Assembly: GCF_018449635.1 (NCBI RefSeq) | Contig: NZ_JAAVUV010000001.1 | Coordinates: forward strand, 124,001-188,000 | Length of the DNA stretch: 64,000 bases | Direction of reading: 5' to 3' | Source of the DNA: Caballeronia sp. dw_276 | GTDB lineage: Bacteria; Pseudomonadota; Gammaproteobacteria; Burkholderiales; Burkholderiaceae | Part shown: in pieces, positions 16,919-27,219 of the stretch | How positions within the stretch are numbered: the stretch's first letter is position 1 | How the letters are laid out: each line of letters opens with the position of its first letter | Notes under the pieces: model-generated | The model's database searches: none | Seen by the model: the letters and a program-made list of their open reading frames with translations, nothing else | Told to the model about the DNA's origin: nothing | Position numbers and translations under genes: made by a program

Positions 16919-18904
16919 TCAAAGCCGGAACACGCTCACCGCGCGGCTGAGCTGCTCGGCTTGCTCGAGCAATTCCGTTGTGGATTGCTCAGCCTCGCCA
17001 ACCAGCGCTGCGTTTTGCTGTGTCGCTTCGCCGATCTGCGCAACCGCGAGATTCACCTGTTCGATACCGCTCGACTGCTCCCGCGACGCCACGCTGATTT
17101 CGCCGATGATCGCATTCACTCGGGCCACGCGTTCCACGATCCCGGTCATCGTGCCGCGTGCTTCTTCGGCAATCCGGTAGCCTGTGGCAACACGGTTAAC
17201 CGATTCCGCGATCAGCGCCTCGATTTCCTTGACCGCCGCGGCGCTGCGTTGCGCGAGGCCCCGCACTTCCGAGGCCACCACGGCGAAGCCCTTGCCGTGC
17301 TCGCCCGCGCGCGCGGCTTCAACGGCCGCGTTCAAAGCGAGAATGTTCGTCTGGAACGCGATTCCTTCGATCACGGAAGTGATGTCCGAGATCTTGCGCG
17401 CGGATGCATCGATTTCGCTCATCGTGGTGACCACGCGGCTTACTGCTTCGCCGCCGGCGCGCGCAGCGTCTGAAGCCGATGCCACCAGTTGATCCGCCTG
17501 CGCCGTGTTGGCAGCGTTCTGTTGCACGGTCGATGTGATCTGTTCCATGCTCGCGGCGGTTTCCTCGAGACTGCTCGCCTGCGTCGCGATGCGCTGCGAG
17601 ATGTCGCTGCTGCCTGCCGCAATCCGGCCTGTGCCATCCGACATATCCGCCGATGCACTTCGCACCTGCGTGACGATGCGCGCCAGGCCCGTCGCGATTC
17701 CATCGATTGCCGTCATCAACCGGCCGACATCGTCTTCACGCGTGGTCGCGAGGCGCACGCTCAGGTCGCCTGCCGCGATCTGCTCGGAAGCGTGCGTGAG
17801 CGCTTCCAGCGGCTGCGTCACGAGCTTGCGCACGGCAAAAAGCAGCACGGCGACAAACCCGGCGATCACCAGCAAACCCAGCAGCAAAAAGCGATGACGC
17901 ATGGCGCGCATATCGGCGAGCAGTTCGTCGCGATACGCAATTCCGCCGATCACCCACTGCCACTCGGGCACGGAACGAAACACGATTTCCTTCTCGCCGC
18001 CATGCACTTGCGGATTCGTAAGCTCGGGCGTGTCAAGTGCGTCGAACGAAAGACGGCCTTCCTTGGCGTCGAGCATTTGCTTGAACGGTGCGATGCGTTC
18101 ATCGGCTGGTTGGATCGTCGTATCGGCCGTACCGTTCGAACCGCCTACGGCTGGATGCACCAGGAGCTTGCCGCGGTTCGGCCCGTTCGATGCATCGATG
18201 ACAAAAAAGTAGCCATTCTCACCCACCTTCAGATCGCGGATATTCTGCTGCAGGGTGGCGATTTCCGCGCTGATGTCCACGCCCACGAACAACGCGCCGA
18301 TCACGCGGCCCGATGCATCGGCAACAGGTTTGTACTCGGTGATGTACTGCTTGCCGAACAGCGACGCCATACCGATAAACCGTTTGCCGCCAAGAATCAG
18401 CGCATACGCCGGGCCCTTGCGGTCAAGCAATGTGCCGATGGCACGTTCGCCATCCTGCTTTTTCAGCGATGTCGTCACGCGCACAAAATCGTCACCGGTG
18501 CGCGCGAACACCGTCGCGATAGCGCCGCTGCGTTCGAGGAACTGGTCGGGAATCGAGAAATCGAGGTTCATCGGCTTGTCGCCGGCCTTGAACGTTGGCG
18601 TCGCCATTCCGCCGATATCGACTTTTTGCGCTTCGTCGAGCGCGAAATCCGTCGGCAGGAAGCTTGCGAACAGTGTCATGGCGCGTTCGACTTCAGCGCT
18701 GACGGATTTATCGTAGAGATGGATCATCGTGCTGATTGCACGATTGTCGTCGTCCATGCGGGCGAGGGCCTGGGCATCGATCTCCTGCCCGGCGGAATGC
18801 GTCACCGCGATGGTAAAACCGGCCACGACCACGGCCGCCAAAGCACACGCTAGAGCAGCGAACTTCGCGCCGACACTTGCACGGCGGAGGTTGAATTTCG
18901 ACAT
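16919..18904 (-). CDS. Methyl-accepting chemotaxis protein with Cache sensor domain
   Basis: A 661-residue chemoreceptor. A membrane segment at residues 14-34 is followed by a periplasmic Cache3/Cache2-type domain (about 40-330; [31 protein letters not shown]), a second membrane segment (about 345-365), HAMP (about 366-420) and a methyl-accepting signalling domain with the hairpin tip [20 protein letters not shown]. It ends [13 protein letters not shown] with no NWETF-type CheR tether. I chose ATG 18904 because the extended frame to 19153 is not signal-like. The ligand is unknown; it is divergent from the choline transporter operon. Confidence 0.9.
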   Translation of the reverse strand: MSKFNLRRASVGAKFAALACALAAVVVAGFTIAVTHSAGQEIDAQALARMDDDNRAISTMIHLYDKSVSAEVERAMTLFASFLPTDFALDEAQKVDIGGMATPTFKAGDKPMNLDFSIPDQFLERSGAIATVFARTGDDFVRVTTSLKKQDGERAIGTLLDRKGPAYALILGGKRFIGMASLFGKQYITEYKPVADASGRVIGALFVGVDISAEIATLQQNIRDLKVGENGYFFVIDASNGPNRGKLLVHPAVGGSNGTADTTIQPADERIAPFKQMLDAKEGRLSFDALDTPELTNPQVHGGEKEIVFRSVPEWQWVIGGIAYRDELLADMRAMRHRFLLLGLLVIAGFVAVLLFAVRKLVTQPLEALTHASEQIAAGDLSVRLATTREDDVGRLMTAIDGIATGLARIVTQVRSASADMSDGTGRIAAGSSDISQRIATQASSLEETAASMEQITSTVQQNAANTAQADQLVASASDAARAGGEAVSRVVTTMSEIDASARKISDITSVIEGIAFQTNILALNAAVEAARAGEHGKGFAVVASEVRGLAQRSAAAVKEIEALIAESVNRVATGYRIAEEARGTMTGIVERVARVNAIIGEISVASREQSSGIEQVNLAVAQIGEATQQNAALVGEAEQSTTELLEQAEQLSRAVSVFRL

Positions 18905-19301
18905 AGTTGATTTCTGAGGGACATGTAGGGAATATGAATGGTTATCGGCGGCGCGGCGCGAATCTTGACTCCGGGACGACCGTTCGTATTTACCGGCAAA
19001 TCCGTCCCCATTTCTGAAATATGATGAACGGGCGCCAAAAGAGCCGTGCGTGCATCGAGAAATCGAATAAAAACGGTCGTCACTTGCTCTGGCGCGACAT
19101 GCCGAAAACAACCAGAAATCCTGGGTAGCTGCTCGCAAACCCTTGCCCTGCAAGGCTCCGCCTTTTCATCTGCCAGAAAAAGCAAATCAGGGTGTCGTAT
19201 TTCCACATGTGAGCGTCGGAAATAGTCGGCAACCCGCACTTTTTTCTGGCAACTATGTATAGAGAGCGCGGACGCACGTCCGCCAACCAGGAGAGCGTTC
19301 G
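18905..19301. other. Divergent control region between chemoreceptor and choline/betaine transporter
   Basis: No gene in 397 bases. The part next to proV holds GTCGG[A/C]AA twice in direct repeat (19215-19222 and 19225-19232), TTTCTGGCAA (19243-19252) and a candidate -10 TATAGA (19258-19263). The rest shows nothing I can assign, apart from presumably the chemoreceptor promoter. Confidence 0.5.
19215..19263 (+). promoter_or_regulatory. Candidate activator site and promoter for proV
   Basis: Two GTCGGNAA copies start exactly 10 bases apart (19215, 19225), the one-turn spacing typical of AraC-type half-sites. TTTCTGGCAA (19243-19252) follows, ending five bases before TATAGA (19258). The same ten bases stand at the same five-base distance from a -10-like element before the betaine-binding protein gene at 63225. 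No good -35 hexamer is present, as is usual for activator-dependent promoters. Confidence 0.4.
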
Positions 19302-20480
19302 ATGAAATCCGAAAAGGTCGTGGTCGAAAACCTGTGCAAGGTCTTCGGCACGAGCCCGAAGCAGGCGATCGACATGCTTGCCGGCGGCGCAACGAAAGAA
19401 GAAGTGTTTGCCAAGACCGGCCAGATTGTGGGCGTCCACAACGTGTCGTTCGATGTGCGCGAGGGCGAGATCTTCGTGCTGATGGGCCTGTCCGGCTCCG
19501 GCAAATCGACGCTCATCCGGTTGATCAACCGGCTGGTCGAGCCAACCGTGGGCAAGGTCCTGATCGATGGACGCGACGTTGCTTCCGTTCCCCGCTCGGA
19601 ACTCACGTCGCTCAGACGCAAGGACATGAGCATGGTGTTCCAGTCGTTCGCGCTGATGCCGCAACGCACGGTTTTATCGAATGCCGCGTTCGGGCTGGAA
19701 GTGGCGGGCGTCGGGCGCAAGGAACGCGAAAAACGCGCGATGGGCGTGCTCGAACAGGTGGGTCTTGCACCGTTCGCGCAGAAACTGCCGGCGGAATTGT
19801 CGGGCGGGATGCAGCAACGCGTGGGGCTCGCACGGGCGCTGGCCGTGAATCCGTCGCTGATGATCATGGACGAGGCGTTCTCCGCGCTCGATCCGCTCAA
19901 GCGCAAGGAAATGCAGAACGTGCTGCTCGACCTGCAGCGCGAACAGCAGCGCACGATCATGTTCGTGTCGCACGATCTGGAGGAGGCGCTGCGCATTGGG
20001 ACGCGCATCGCGATCATGGAAGGCGGCCGCGTGGTGCAGATCGGCACGCCGCAGGAAATCATTTCGAATCCCGCCGACGACTACGTGCGCGCGTTCTTCG
20101 AAGGTATCGATACAAGCCGCTACCTGACCGCCGGCGACCTGATGCAAACCGACGCGGTGCCGCTGATGAAACACGGCTCGCAGATCGACGCGTCGAGCGT
20201 CTCGCAAGCGCTCAACGGCAGCGCCGACTATGCGTTCGTGATGGACCAGGAGCGCAAGATTCGCGGTTTCGTGTGCCGCGATTCGGTGGGACAGGCATCG
20301 CCGGAAATCAACGTCATTGAATGCATTCAACGCACCACGCCGCTCGACATTGTTGTCAGCCGCGTGGTCGCGAGCCGCGCGCCGCTGCCGGTGGTGGACG
20401 CGGACGGATCGTATTGTGGTTCGGTCAACAAGACGAACGTCCTCAAGGCTCTGACTCGACATAGAGGCTCCCATGTCTGA
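19302..20480 (+). CDS. proV: Choline/glycine betaine ABC transporter ATP-binding protein (ProV/OpuAA type)
   Basis: A 392-residue quaternary-amine transport ATPase. It shows Walker A GLSGSGKSTLIRL (about residue 65), signature LSGGMQQRVGLARAL, Walker B LMIMDEAFSALDP and the switch His in FVSHDLEEAL, preceded by the family-specific N-terminal extension (VVENLCKVFGTSPKQA) and followed by paired CBS-like segments (residues about 280-385) that sense ionic strength in OpuA. It energises the ProW permease, whose start overlaps its end by eight bases. With the ChoX-like binding protein three genes on, choline is the likeliest substrate. Confidence 0.92.
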   Translation: MKSEKVVVENLCKVFGTSPKQAIDMLAGGATKEEVFAKTGQIVGVHNVSFDVREGEIFVLMGLSGSGKSTLIRLINRLVEPTVGKVLIDGRDVASVPRSELTSLRRKDMSMVFQSFALMPQRTVLSNAAFGLEVAGVGRKEREKRAMGVLEQVGLAPFAQKLPAELSGGMQQRVGLARALAVNPSLMIMDEAFSALDPLKRKEMQNVLLDLQREQQRTIMFVSHDLEEALRIGTRIAIMEGGRVVQIGTPQEIISNPADDYVRAFFEGIDTSRYLTAGDLMQTDAVPLMKHGSQIDASSVSQALNGSADYAFVMDQERKIRGFVCRDSVGQASPEINVIECIQRTTPLDIVVSRVVASRAPLPVVDADGSYCGSVNKTNVLKALTRHRGSHV

Positions 20481-21375
20481 AATTATCCCGCTCGGCAGTT
20501 GGGTCGATCACGGCGTCAAATATTTGCTGGACCACGACGCGAAAACCTTCGACGCGATCGGCCGGGTTATCGAGAGCTTCGCGGCGCTGGTCGAACACGG
20601 TCTCCAGGCCATTCCGATGTGGCTGATGATGGCGATCTTTGTCGGCATCGGCTTGTGGCGGGTTGGCTGGCGATTTGCACTGTTCGTGTTGTTGTCGCTC
20701 TTGTTGATTTACGCGACCGGCTTCTGGGATCAGATGGTGATCACGCTCGGTCTCACGCTCTCGTCCACGTTGATCAGCTTGCTGCTCGGCATTCCGCTCG
20801 GAATCTGGACGGCGAAGAGCAAGACCATCGAGACCATCGTGCGTCCCGTGCTCGACCTGATGCAGACCATGCCCGCGTTCGTGTACCTGATTCCGGCGGC
20901 CATGCTGTTCGGTCTCGGACGCGTTCCCGGCATCTTGTCGACGGTGATCTTCGCGATGCCGCCTGCCGTGCGTCTCACATCGCTTGGGATCAAGCATGTG
21001 AATCGCGAGATCGTGGAAGCGGGTCAGGCGTTCGGATGCACGCCGTGGCAATTGCTTTACAAGGTGCAGTTCCCGAACGCGCTGCCCTCCATCATGACCG
21101 GCGTGAACCAGACCATCATGATGGCGTTGTCGATGGTGATCATTGCATCGATGGTCGGAGCCGGTGGTCTCGGCAACGACGTGCTTGCAAGTATTCAGCG
21201 GCTGGATATCGGCTTGGGATTCGAAAGCGGCTTGTCGGTGGTGTTGCTCGCGATCATCCTGGACCGCATCACGGAAAGCTTTGGTCGTTCGCCGGGTATG
21301 GCGCGCGCACCGTTGCTCTCAGGTATTCGCAGCGTCATGCGTGTGCGGCGCACGCCGGCTGCGCAACAAAGCTGA
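20473..21375 (+). CDS. proW: Choline/glycine betaine ABC transporter permease (ProW/OpuAB type)
   Basis: A 300-residue inner-membrane permease with about six membrane segments. The ABC-permease coupling motif appears as EAGQAFGCTPWQLLYKVQFPNALPSI, and TMPAFVYLIPAAMLFGLG and MVGAGGLGNDVLASIQ are characteristic of the betaine/carnitine/choline subfamily. It pairs with ProV. The next gene, a GlxA-type regulator, follows after 48 bases in the same direction and is probably cotranscribed. Confidence 0.92.
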   Translation: MSEIIPLGSWVDHGVKYLLDHDAKTFDAIGRVIESFAALVEHGLQAIPMWLMMAIFVGIGLWRVGWRFALFVLLSLLLIYATGFWDQMVITLGLTLSSTLISLLLGIPLGIWTAKSKTIETIVRPVLDLMQTMPAFVYLIPAAMLFGLGRVPGILSTVIFAMPPAVRLTSLGIKHVNREIVEAGQAFGCTPWQLLYKVQFPNALPSIMTGVNQTIMMALSMVIIASMVGAGGLGNDVLASIQRLDIGLGFESGLSVVLLAIILDRITESFGRSPGMARAPLLSGIRSVMRVRRTPAAQQS

Positions 21376-21423
21376 AGCTTCATATGAAGGCACGCGGTCA
21401 AACCAGCCAAGGATAAAAACCCG

Positions 21424-22437
21424 ATGAAGCGCGACGCGATGGTGCCGGACCGGATTCATCCAGCGGGTCAGCCGCCTGATTCGCCGTTATCGAAGCTGTC
21501 GCACTTCGGGTTTTTGACGCTGCCAAATTTTTCGATGATCGCTTTCACGAGCGCTATCGAAGTATTACGGATGGCGAACTATGTAGGCCGCGCGGAACAT
21601 TACACGTGGTCGGTGATTACGCCCGACGGCGAGCCGGCGCGCGCGAGCAATGGCATCACGGTCAAGCCCACGAAGACGCTCGCCGAAGCCGGCATGCCGG
21701 ACGTGTTGATCGTGTGCGCGGGCTGGCATGTGCGAGATTACGTGGATGAGAAGGTGATCGCGCTGCTGCAGGAAGTTGCACAGCAGGGCATGCCGCTCGG
21801 CGGCATTTGCACGGGCGCATACGCGCTGCTCGCGGCGAATTTGTTGGACGGTTACCGTTGCACCGTGCATTGGGAAGACATGTCGCCGCTGCACAAAAGC
21901 TACCCTCATGTGCGTTTCGCCGATGAAATCTTTGTCATCGACCGGGATCGTGTGACGTGCACGGGGGGCACCGCGCCGCTTGACCTGATGTTGAACCTGG
22001 TCGGCATGCGGCTTGGGCAGGCGCACGCGGCGCAGGTGTCCGAGCAGTTCATCGTGGAACGGATTCGCGGCACGACCGATCATCAACACATACCCGTGGA
22101 TGCCCGCGTTGGCTTTTCGCGTGCCGAGCTGATCGAAGTCGTGCGGCTGATGGAAGCGAATATCGAAGAGCCGCTTTCACTCGAAGAACTGGCACGGCTC
22201 GTGAAACTTTCGCAACGGCATTTGCAGCGCATGTTCAAGATGTTCCTGAGCGTATCGCCGACGCATTATTACCTGACGCTGCGGCTTCGGCGCGCGCGCG
22301 AACTATTGCGAAACAGCGACGCCTCTATCTCGCGCGTCACCGCGATCTGCGGTTTTCATTCGCCTTGTCATTTCAGCAAGGCATATCGCGCGCAGTTTGG
22401 CCACGCGCCGAGCATCGAGCGCAGGCAATCAGCTTGA
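21424..22437 (+). CDS. GlxA/GbdR-like AraC-family regulator with DJ-1/PfpI domain (first copy)
   Basis: A 337-residue protein: residues about 25-205 form a DJ-1/PfpI amidase-like domain that keeps the elbow Cys (GGICTGAYALLAANL), and about 225-330 form the two AraC helix-turn-helix units (SLEELARLVKLSQRHLQRMFK, ISRVTAICGFHSPCHFSKAYR). It is highly similar to the regulator at 50163-51173. GbdR, a glycine betaine/dimethylglycine-responsive activator, has this architecture, and the position inside a choline transport operon supports such a role, but which of the two copies is the functional GbdR cannot be decided. AAGGA precedes the ATG. Confidence 0.85.
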   Translation: MKRDAMVPDRIHPAGQPPDSPLSKLSHFGFLTLPNFSMIAFTSAIEVLRMANYVGRAEHYTWSVITPDGEPARASNGITVKPTKTLAEAGMPDVLIVCAGWHVRDYVDEKVIALLQEVAQQGMPLGGICTGAYALLAANLLDGYRCTVHWEDMSPLHKSYPHVRFADEIFVIDRDRVTCTGGTAPLDLMLNLVGMRLGQAHAAQVSEQFIVERIRGTTDHQHIPVDARVGFSRAELIEVVRLMEANIEEPLSLEELARLVKLSQRHLQRMFKMFLSVSPTHYYLTLRLRRARELLRNSDASISRVTAICGFHSPCHFSKAYRAQFGHAPSIERRQSA

Positions 22438-22513
22438 TCACCTGTTTCAAACGTGACGCGCTTGGTCGAGCGCGGCATTGTCGTGTCTGCAGTTTCCACA
22501 ACATGGAGAAAAT

Positions 22514-23467
22514 ATGAAACTTCACGGAATTGCGTCGTCGTGTGCGCTGGTGGTCTTATTGAATGTCGCGTCGTCCGGCGGCGCGTATGCCGCTGATGCG
22601 GCAGCGTGCCAGAACGTTCGTTTCGCCGATGTCGGCTGGACCGATATTGCCGCTACAACGGGGCTCGCGACCACTGTGCTGCAAGGTCTTGGATACAAGC
22701 CCACGAAGACGATTGCTTCCGTGCCGATCACGTTTGCCGGTATCAAGAACAAGCAGATCGATGTGTTCCTCGGCTACTGGTCGCCGACGATGGACCCGAT
22801 CGTCCAGCCTTTCACGAAGGCAAGTCAGATCAAGGTCTTGCCCACACCCAATTTGACCGGCGCGAAATACACGCTGGCCGTTCCCGATTATGCGTACCAG
22901 GGAGGCCTGAAGTCCTTCAACGATATCGCCAAGAACTACGACAAGCTCGACGGCAAGATCTACGGCATCGAGCCGGGTAACGATGGCAACGCGTTGATCA
23001 AGAAGATGATCGACTCGAACCAATATGGACTCGGCAAGTTCAAGATGGTCGAGTCGAGCGAAGCCGGCATGCTGGTTGAAGTGGGCCGCGCGATTCGCGA
23101 GAAGAAGTGGATTGTGTTTCTCGGATGGGAGCCGCATCCCATGAATGTATCGATGAAGATCGATTATTTGAGTGGCGGCGATGACGTGTTCGGCGCGAAT
23201 TACGGCGAAGCGAAAGTGCTCACGGTGACACCGCCGGATTATGCCGCGCGATGCCCGAACGTGGCGCATCTGGTCGATAACCTGAAGTTCTCAACGGACA
23301 TCGAGAATCACGTGATGACCCCGATCATGAACAAGACCGATCCGAACAAGGCCGCGAAAGATTGGTTGAAGGCGAATCCGGCAGTACTGGACAAATGGCT
23401 GGCCGGGGTCAAGACGTTCGATGGGAAGGATGGACTGGCCGCGGTCAAAACTTATGTAGCGCAGTAA
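22514..23467 (+). CDS. choX: Choline ABC transporter substrate-binding protein (ChoX-like)
   Basis: A 317-residue periplasmic protein with a signal peptide (residues 1-25, ending GGAYA) and the OpuAC fold. The ligand-box segments are VRFADVGWTDIAATTG, FLGYWSPTMDP, the central Asp/Asn region GIEPGNDGNALI, and FLGWEPHPMN; the aromatic residues in these segments form the quaternary-ammonium cage. Choline-specific ChoX proteins carry this pattern. Start at ATG 22514 follows GGAGAAAAT; the longer frame is unsupported. It lies last in the apparent proV-proW-regulator-choX operon. Confidence 0.88.
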   Translation: MKLHGIASSCALVVLLNVASSGGAYAADAAACQNVRFADVGWTDIAATTGLATTVLQGLGYKPTKTIASVPITFAGIKNKQIDVFLGYWSPTMDPIVQPFTKASQIKVLPTPNLTGAKYTLAVPDYAYQGGLKSFNDIAKNYDKLDGKIYGIEPGNDGNALIKKMIDSNQYGLGKFKMVESSEAGMLVEVGRAIREKKWIVFLGWEPHPMNVSMKIDYLSGGDDVFGANYGEAKVLTVTPPDYAARCPNVAHLVDNLKFSTDIENHVMTPIMNKTDPNKAAKDWLKANPAVLDKWLAGVKTFDGKDGLAAVKTYVAQ

Positions 23468-23493
23468 GCTTCGCTCGCGCGGGTTGAGCGGCT

Positions 23494-24600
23494 TCAGATA
23501 GCCCGCGCGCGTCCGGGAAACGTCTCATCGAAATCCGCGGCGAGTTCCAGCGTCGCAACGCTCGCTGCGTCTTCCGGTGCGGCCGTGCCGCGTTGCTCGC
23601 GATACATCATCGGCGCAAGCCCGAACTGTTTCCTGAACTCGCGGCCGAGATGCGATGCATCGGAAAACCCGCAACTCGATGCAATGTCGGCGACGGTTTT
23701 ATCGGAACTGGTCAAAAGCCACGCGGCCGTGCGTAACCTGACTTGCTTTGCATAAGCCTGAGGCGCTTTTCCCGTCTCGGCCTTGAACAATCTCTCCAGT
23801 TGCCGGGTCGATAAATCCAGCTTGTGCGCAAGCTCATCGAGCGTCAGGGATCGTCCTACGTGCTGCTCCATCAGCAGTATTGCGCGCTTCACTTTTGGGT
23901 GCGTGGCAGGTGCAAGACCTGGGGGATGCGGTTGAGGCGCGTTGCCTTTTTGCATGTCGTCGACGAGCAGGATACGCAGCGCTTTCTGCACCGTCGCCGC
24001 CTCGAAATGGCGCAGCAATATTGCTGCCGCAACGTCAATCGATGCGCGTCCGCCCGAACATGTAATGCGCCGGTGATCCATGACGAATAACCGGTCCGCG
24101 ACAAGCATGTCCTCATTTACCCCGGGAAATCGTTCCACGAAATCCCAATAGTGAAACCAGCTAACGCAAATTCGATAACCATCCAGCACGCCCGCGCGCA
24201 TCAACGAAAACACGCCCGTGCAAATCCCGACGAGAGTGGCGTCCGTGGTGGCGGCGCGGCGAATGAATTGCAGCGTGGCGTCGCTTGCGCCCGTGCCGGA
24301 ATGCAACAGACCGCCCACTACCACAACGTAATCGAACGTTTCGGCGCGATCGAAGGTTTCCCACGGTGTGATCTGAATGCCGCAACTTGCGCGCACGGGT
24401 GCGAGCGTCTCGCCGATCACGCTCCACGAGCACCTTACCGGTTTGCTGAAATCCCCTTCATCGGCGGAAAGACGGAGTAGATCGACAAAGCCGGAAAACG
24501 CGGTAAGCGTGAAGTTCGGCAACAAGACAATGCCGAAGCGGATGCGCTGTTTGGATGCCGTATCGGGCGATTGAGCGGGAAGAAGGTCAGCGGGATTCAT
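23494..24600 (-). CDS. GlxA-family AraC-type regulator (divergent third copy)
   Basis: A 368-residue protein with the same DJ-1/PfpI plus AraC layout: N-terminal FGIVLLPNFTLTAFSGFVDLLRLS, elbow VGICTGVFSLMRAGV, and C-terminal helix-turn-helix pair (TLDELAHKLDLSTRQLERLFK, VADIASSCGFSDASHLGREFR). It is clearly more distant from the two GbdR-like copies than they are from each other. It is convergent with choX; targets could include carnitine, arginine or another amine pathway, which the sequence does not decide. Confidence 0.82.
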   Translation of the reverse strand: MNPADLLPAQSPDTASKQRIRFGIVLLPNFTLTAFSGFVDLLRLSADEGDFSKPVRCSWSVIGETLAPVRASCGIQITPWETFDRAETFDYVVVVGGLLHSGTGASDATLQFIRRAATTDATLVGICTGVFSLMRAGVLDGYRICVSWFHYWDFVERFPGVNEDMLVADRLFVMDHRRITCSGGRASIDVAAAILLRHFEAATVQKALRILLVDDMQKGNAPQPHPPGLAPATHPKVKRAILLMEQHVGRSLTLDELAHKLDLSTRQLERLFKAETGKAPQAYAKQVRLRTAAWLLTSSDKTVADIASSCGFSDASHLGREFRKQFGLAPMMYREQRGTAAPEDAASVATLELAADFDETFPGRARAI

Positions 24601-24714
24601 GCGCTTGCCGTGGATATGCAGCCAAAATCAGGGAATGCGGATAAGAAACGCGACACAATGATAAAGCAGCATATCACTGCCATTAAGCGTTGAAATTTCG
24701 AACTGTCCAAAAGA

Positions 24715-24746
24715 AAACGGCTTGCCCGGCAACGAGCAAGCCGTTT
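24715..24746 (-). terminator. Terminator of the 44-residue secreted peptide gene
   Basis: AAACGGCTTGC (24715-24725) and GCAAGCCGTTT (24736-24746) form an 11-base-pair stem with a 10-base loop. On the minus strand it is followed by a TTTTCTTTTGG tract, as expected for a gene read leftward that ends at 24807. Confidence 0.78.
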
Positions 24747-24806
24747 ATCTATAACCGTTAGCTGGCCAAACACTCCCGCCACAGGCTATTAAACCATCGC
24801 CGATAC

Positions 24807-24941
24807 TTAGTGAGCCGTATGCGTAACGTGCTTGGCTTTCGGAAACTTGTGGTGATGATGCGGCTTTGCGTAAGAGACAGCCGGAGCCGCAACTGCAGCA
24901 ACAATAAGAACGGCGAGGAATTTCTTCAGAAGATTGTTCAT
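24807..24941 (-). CDS. 44-residue secreted His/Lys-rich peptide
   Basis: The minus strand encodes a peptide starting MNNLLKKFLAVLIVAAVAAP, a classical signal peptide with likely cleavage after SYA, leaving about 20 residues rich in His and Lys (KPHHHHKFPKAKHVTHTAH). It stops at TAA (24807-24809), 61 bases before a strong terminator in the right orientation, which is the best support that it is transcribed. The ribosome site is weak. No family is recognised; metal or phosphate binding is possible from composition only. Confidence 0.65.
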   Translation of the reverse strand: MNNLLKKFLAVLIVAAVAAPAVSYAKPHHHHKFPKAKHVTHTAH

Positions 24942-25178
24942 GAGGCGAACCTGATGGCGAGGGTTTGACGAAGGTTTTCAAGGCGCATTGCAAAACGCCA
25001 ACACAGTGTAGCGCAGCGTTTCTTCAACCAGAAATGGTCTGTAATGCCCGCCGCAAAAGTGTTGTATTGCTGCCGACGATAAACTTACGAATCGCCTTCA
25101 TCGTGCCGACCGCTGCCCCAGGGTACGGGAATTCGCGTGGGCAAGGAACGCTGCACAGCGTTCCCTTCGACCACAGCC

Positions 25179-25463
25179 TTATGAGCCCGAACCTCTTGCC
25201 GTGACCGGTGCCGCCGGTCCACTCGGCGTTGCGGTGCCAAGGCCGGGCGTGTCGCTTTTGCCCATGGACGTCGAGCTCTTGTGCTTCATCGTCTTGTGGT
25301 GCGTCATTCCGGTCGTACCCGACCCAGCCGGCTGGTTTGTCGTCTGGGCGTTGTCACCTGCTTGTAAGCCGGTGGCGGAGCTGGGCGGATTGTTCTGGGC
25401 GAATGCCGTGCTGGATACGCAGAGTACGGCGCCGATCGCGCATGCCATTGAGAAGTGCTTCAT
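25179..25463 (-). CDS. Small secreted Thr/Ser/Gly-rich protein
   Basis: A 94-residue protein with signal peptide MKHFSMACAIGAVLCVSSTAFA and a low-complexity mature part (Asn/Pro/Thr/Gly-rich, with HHKTMKHKSSTSMGK in the centre and a PSGPAAPV tail). No domain is recognised; similar short low-complexity exported proteins are common in Burkholderia. ATG 25463 was chosen because AAGGAATCC precedes it and the signal peptide begins there. A weak hairpin lies about 15-35 bases past the stop. Confidence 0.65.
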   Translation of the reverse strand: MKHFSMACAIGAVLCVSSTAFAQNNPPSSATGLQAGDNAQTTNQPAGSGTTGMTHHKTMKHKSSTSMGKSDTPGLGTATPSGPAAPVTARGSGS

Positions 25464-25593
25464 GCCTGGATTCCTTTCTGTAAGGCGGGAGACGTCCATG
25501 GATCGTTTGATACCGAACAAGCGGACGCTCACTTGCTTGCTCAATGCCTATTCAGCATGTGACGTGCCACCACCATCGCGCAGCTTGATTCAC

Positions 25594-25626
25594 TTGCCAG
25601 TTTCCGACGCTGATTGTCGCTAATAC
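25594..25626 (+). promoter_or_regulatory. Candidate regulon operator and -10 for the sdaA-sox operon
   Basis: TTGCCAGTTTCCGAC (25594-25608) is, on the other strand, GTCGGAAACTGGCAA and fits the pattern GTCGGNNNNNGNCAA also seen before glyA and fdhA. TAATAC (25621-25626) is a plausible -10, so the element would overlap the -35 position, where an AraC-type activator would sit. The first gene starts at 25773. This is the only notable element seen in the 309-base gap 25464-25772. Confidence 0.4.
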
Positions 25627-25772
25627 GCCCGTTCACGCCCCATGATCCAATTGAGTTCAAGCGCTGACGCCGCCGTCCCACGTGCATGCCGTTTTTGTTC
25701 TATCGGAGGAAATTGACGTGCGGTGCAATGACTACCTGGTGATTCCCACGCATTCCACTCACAAGGCAAGCC

Positions 25773-27167
<1,395 letters not shown>

Positions 27168-27219
27168 AATCAAAAGGTTGCGAGTGAGTTTGCAACATCA
27201 ACAAGTTCAAGGAAACACC

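Noticed and set aside
23476..23509. Hairpin CGCGCGGG/CCCGCGCG between choX and the convergent regulator
   Set aside because: The arms pair but the loop is 18 bases, there is no U-tract, and one arm is inside the regulator's coding sequence, so I did not list it as a terminator.
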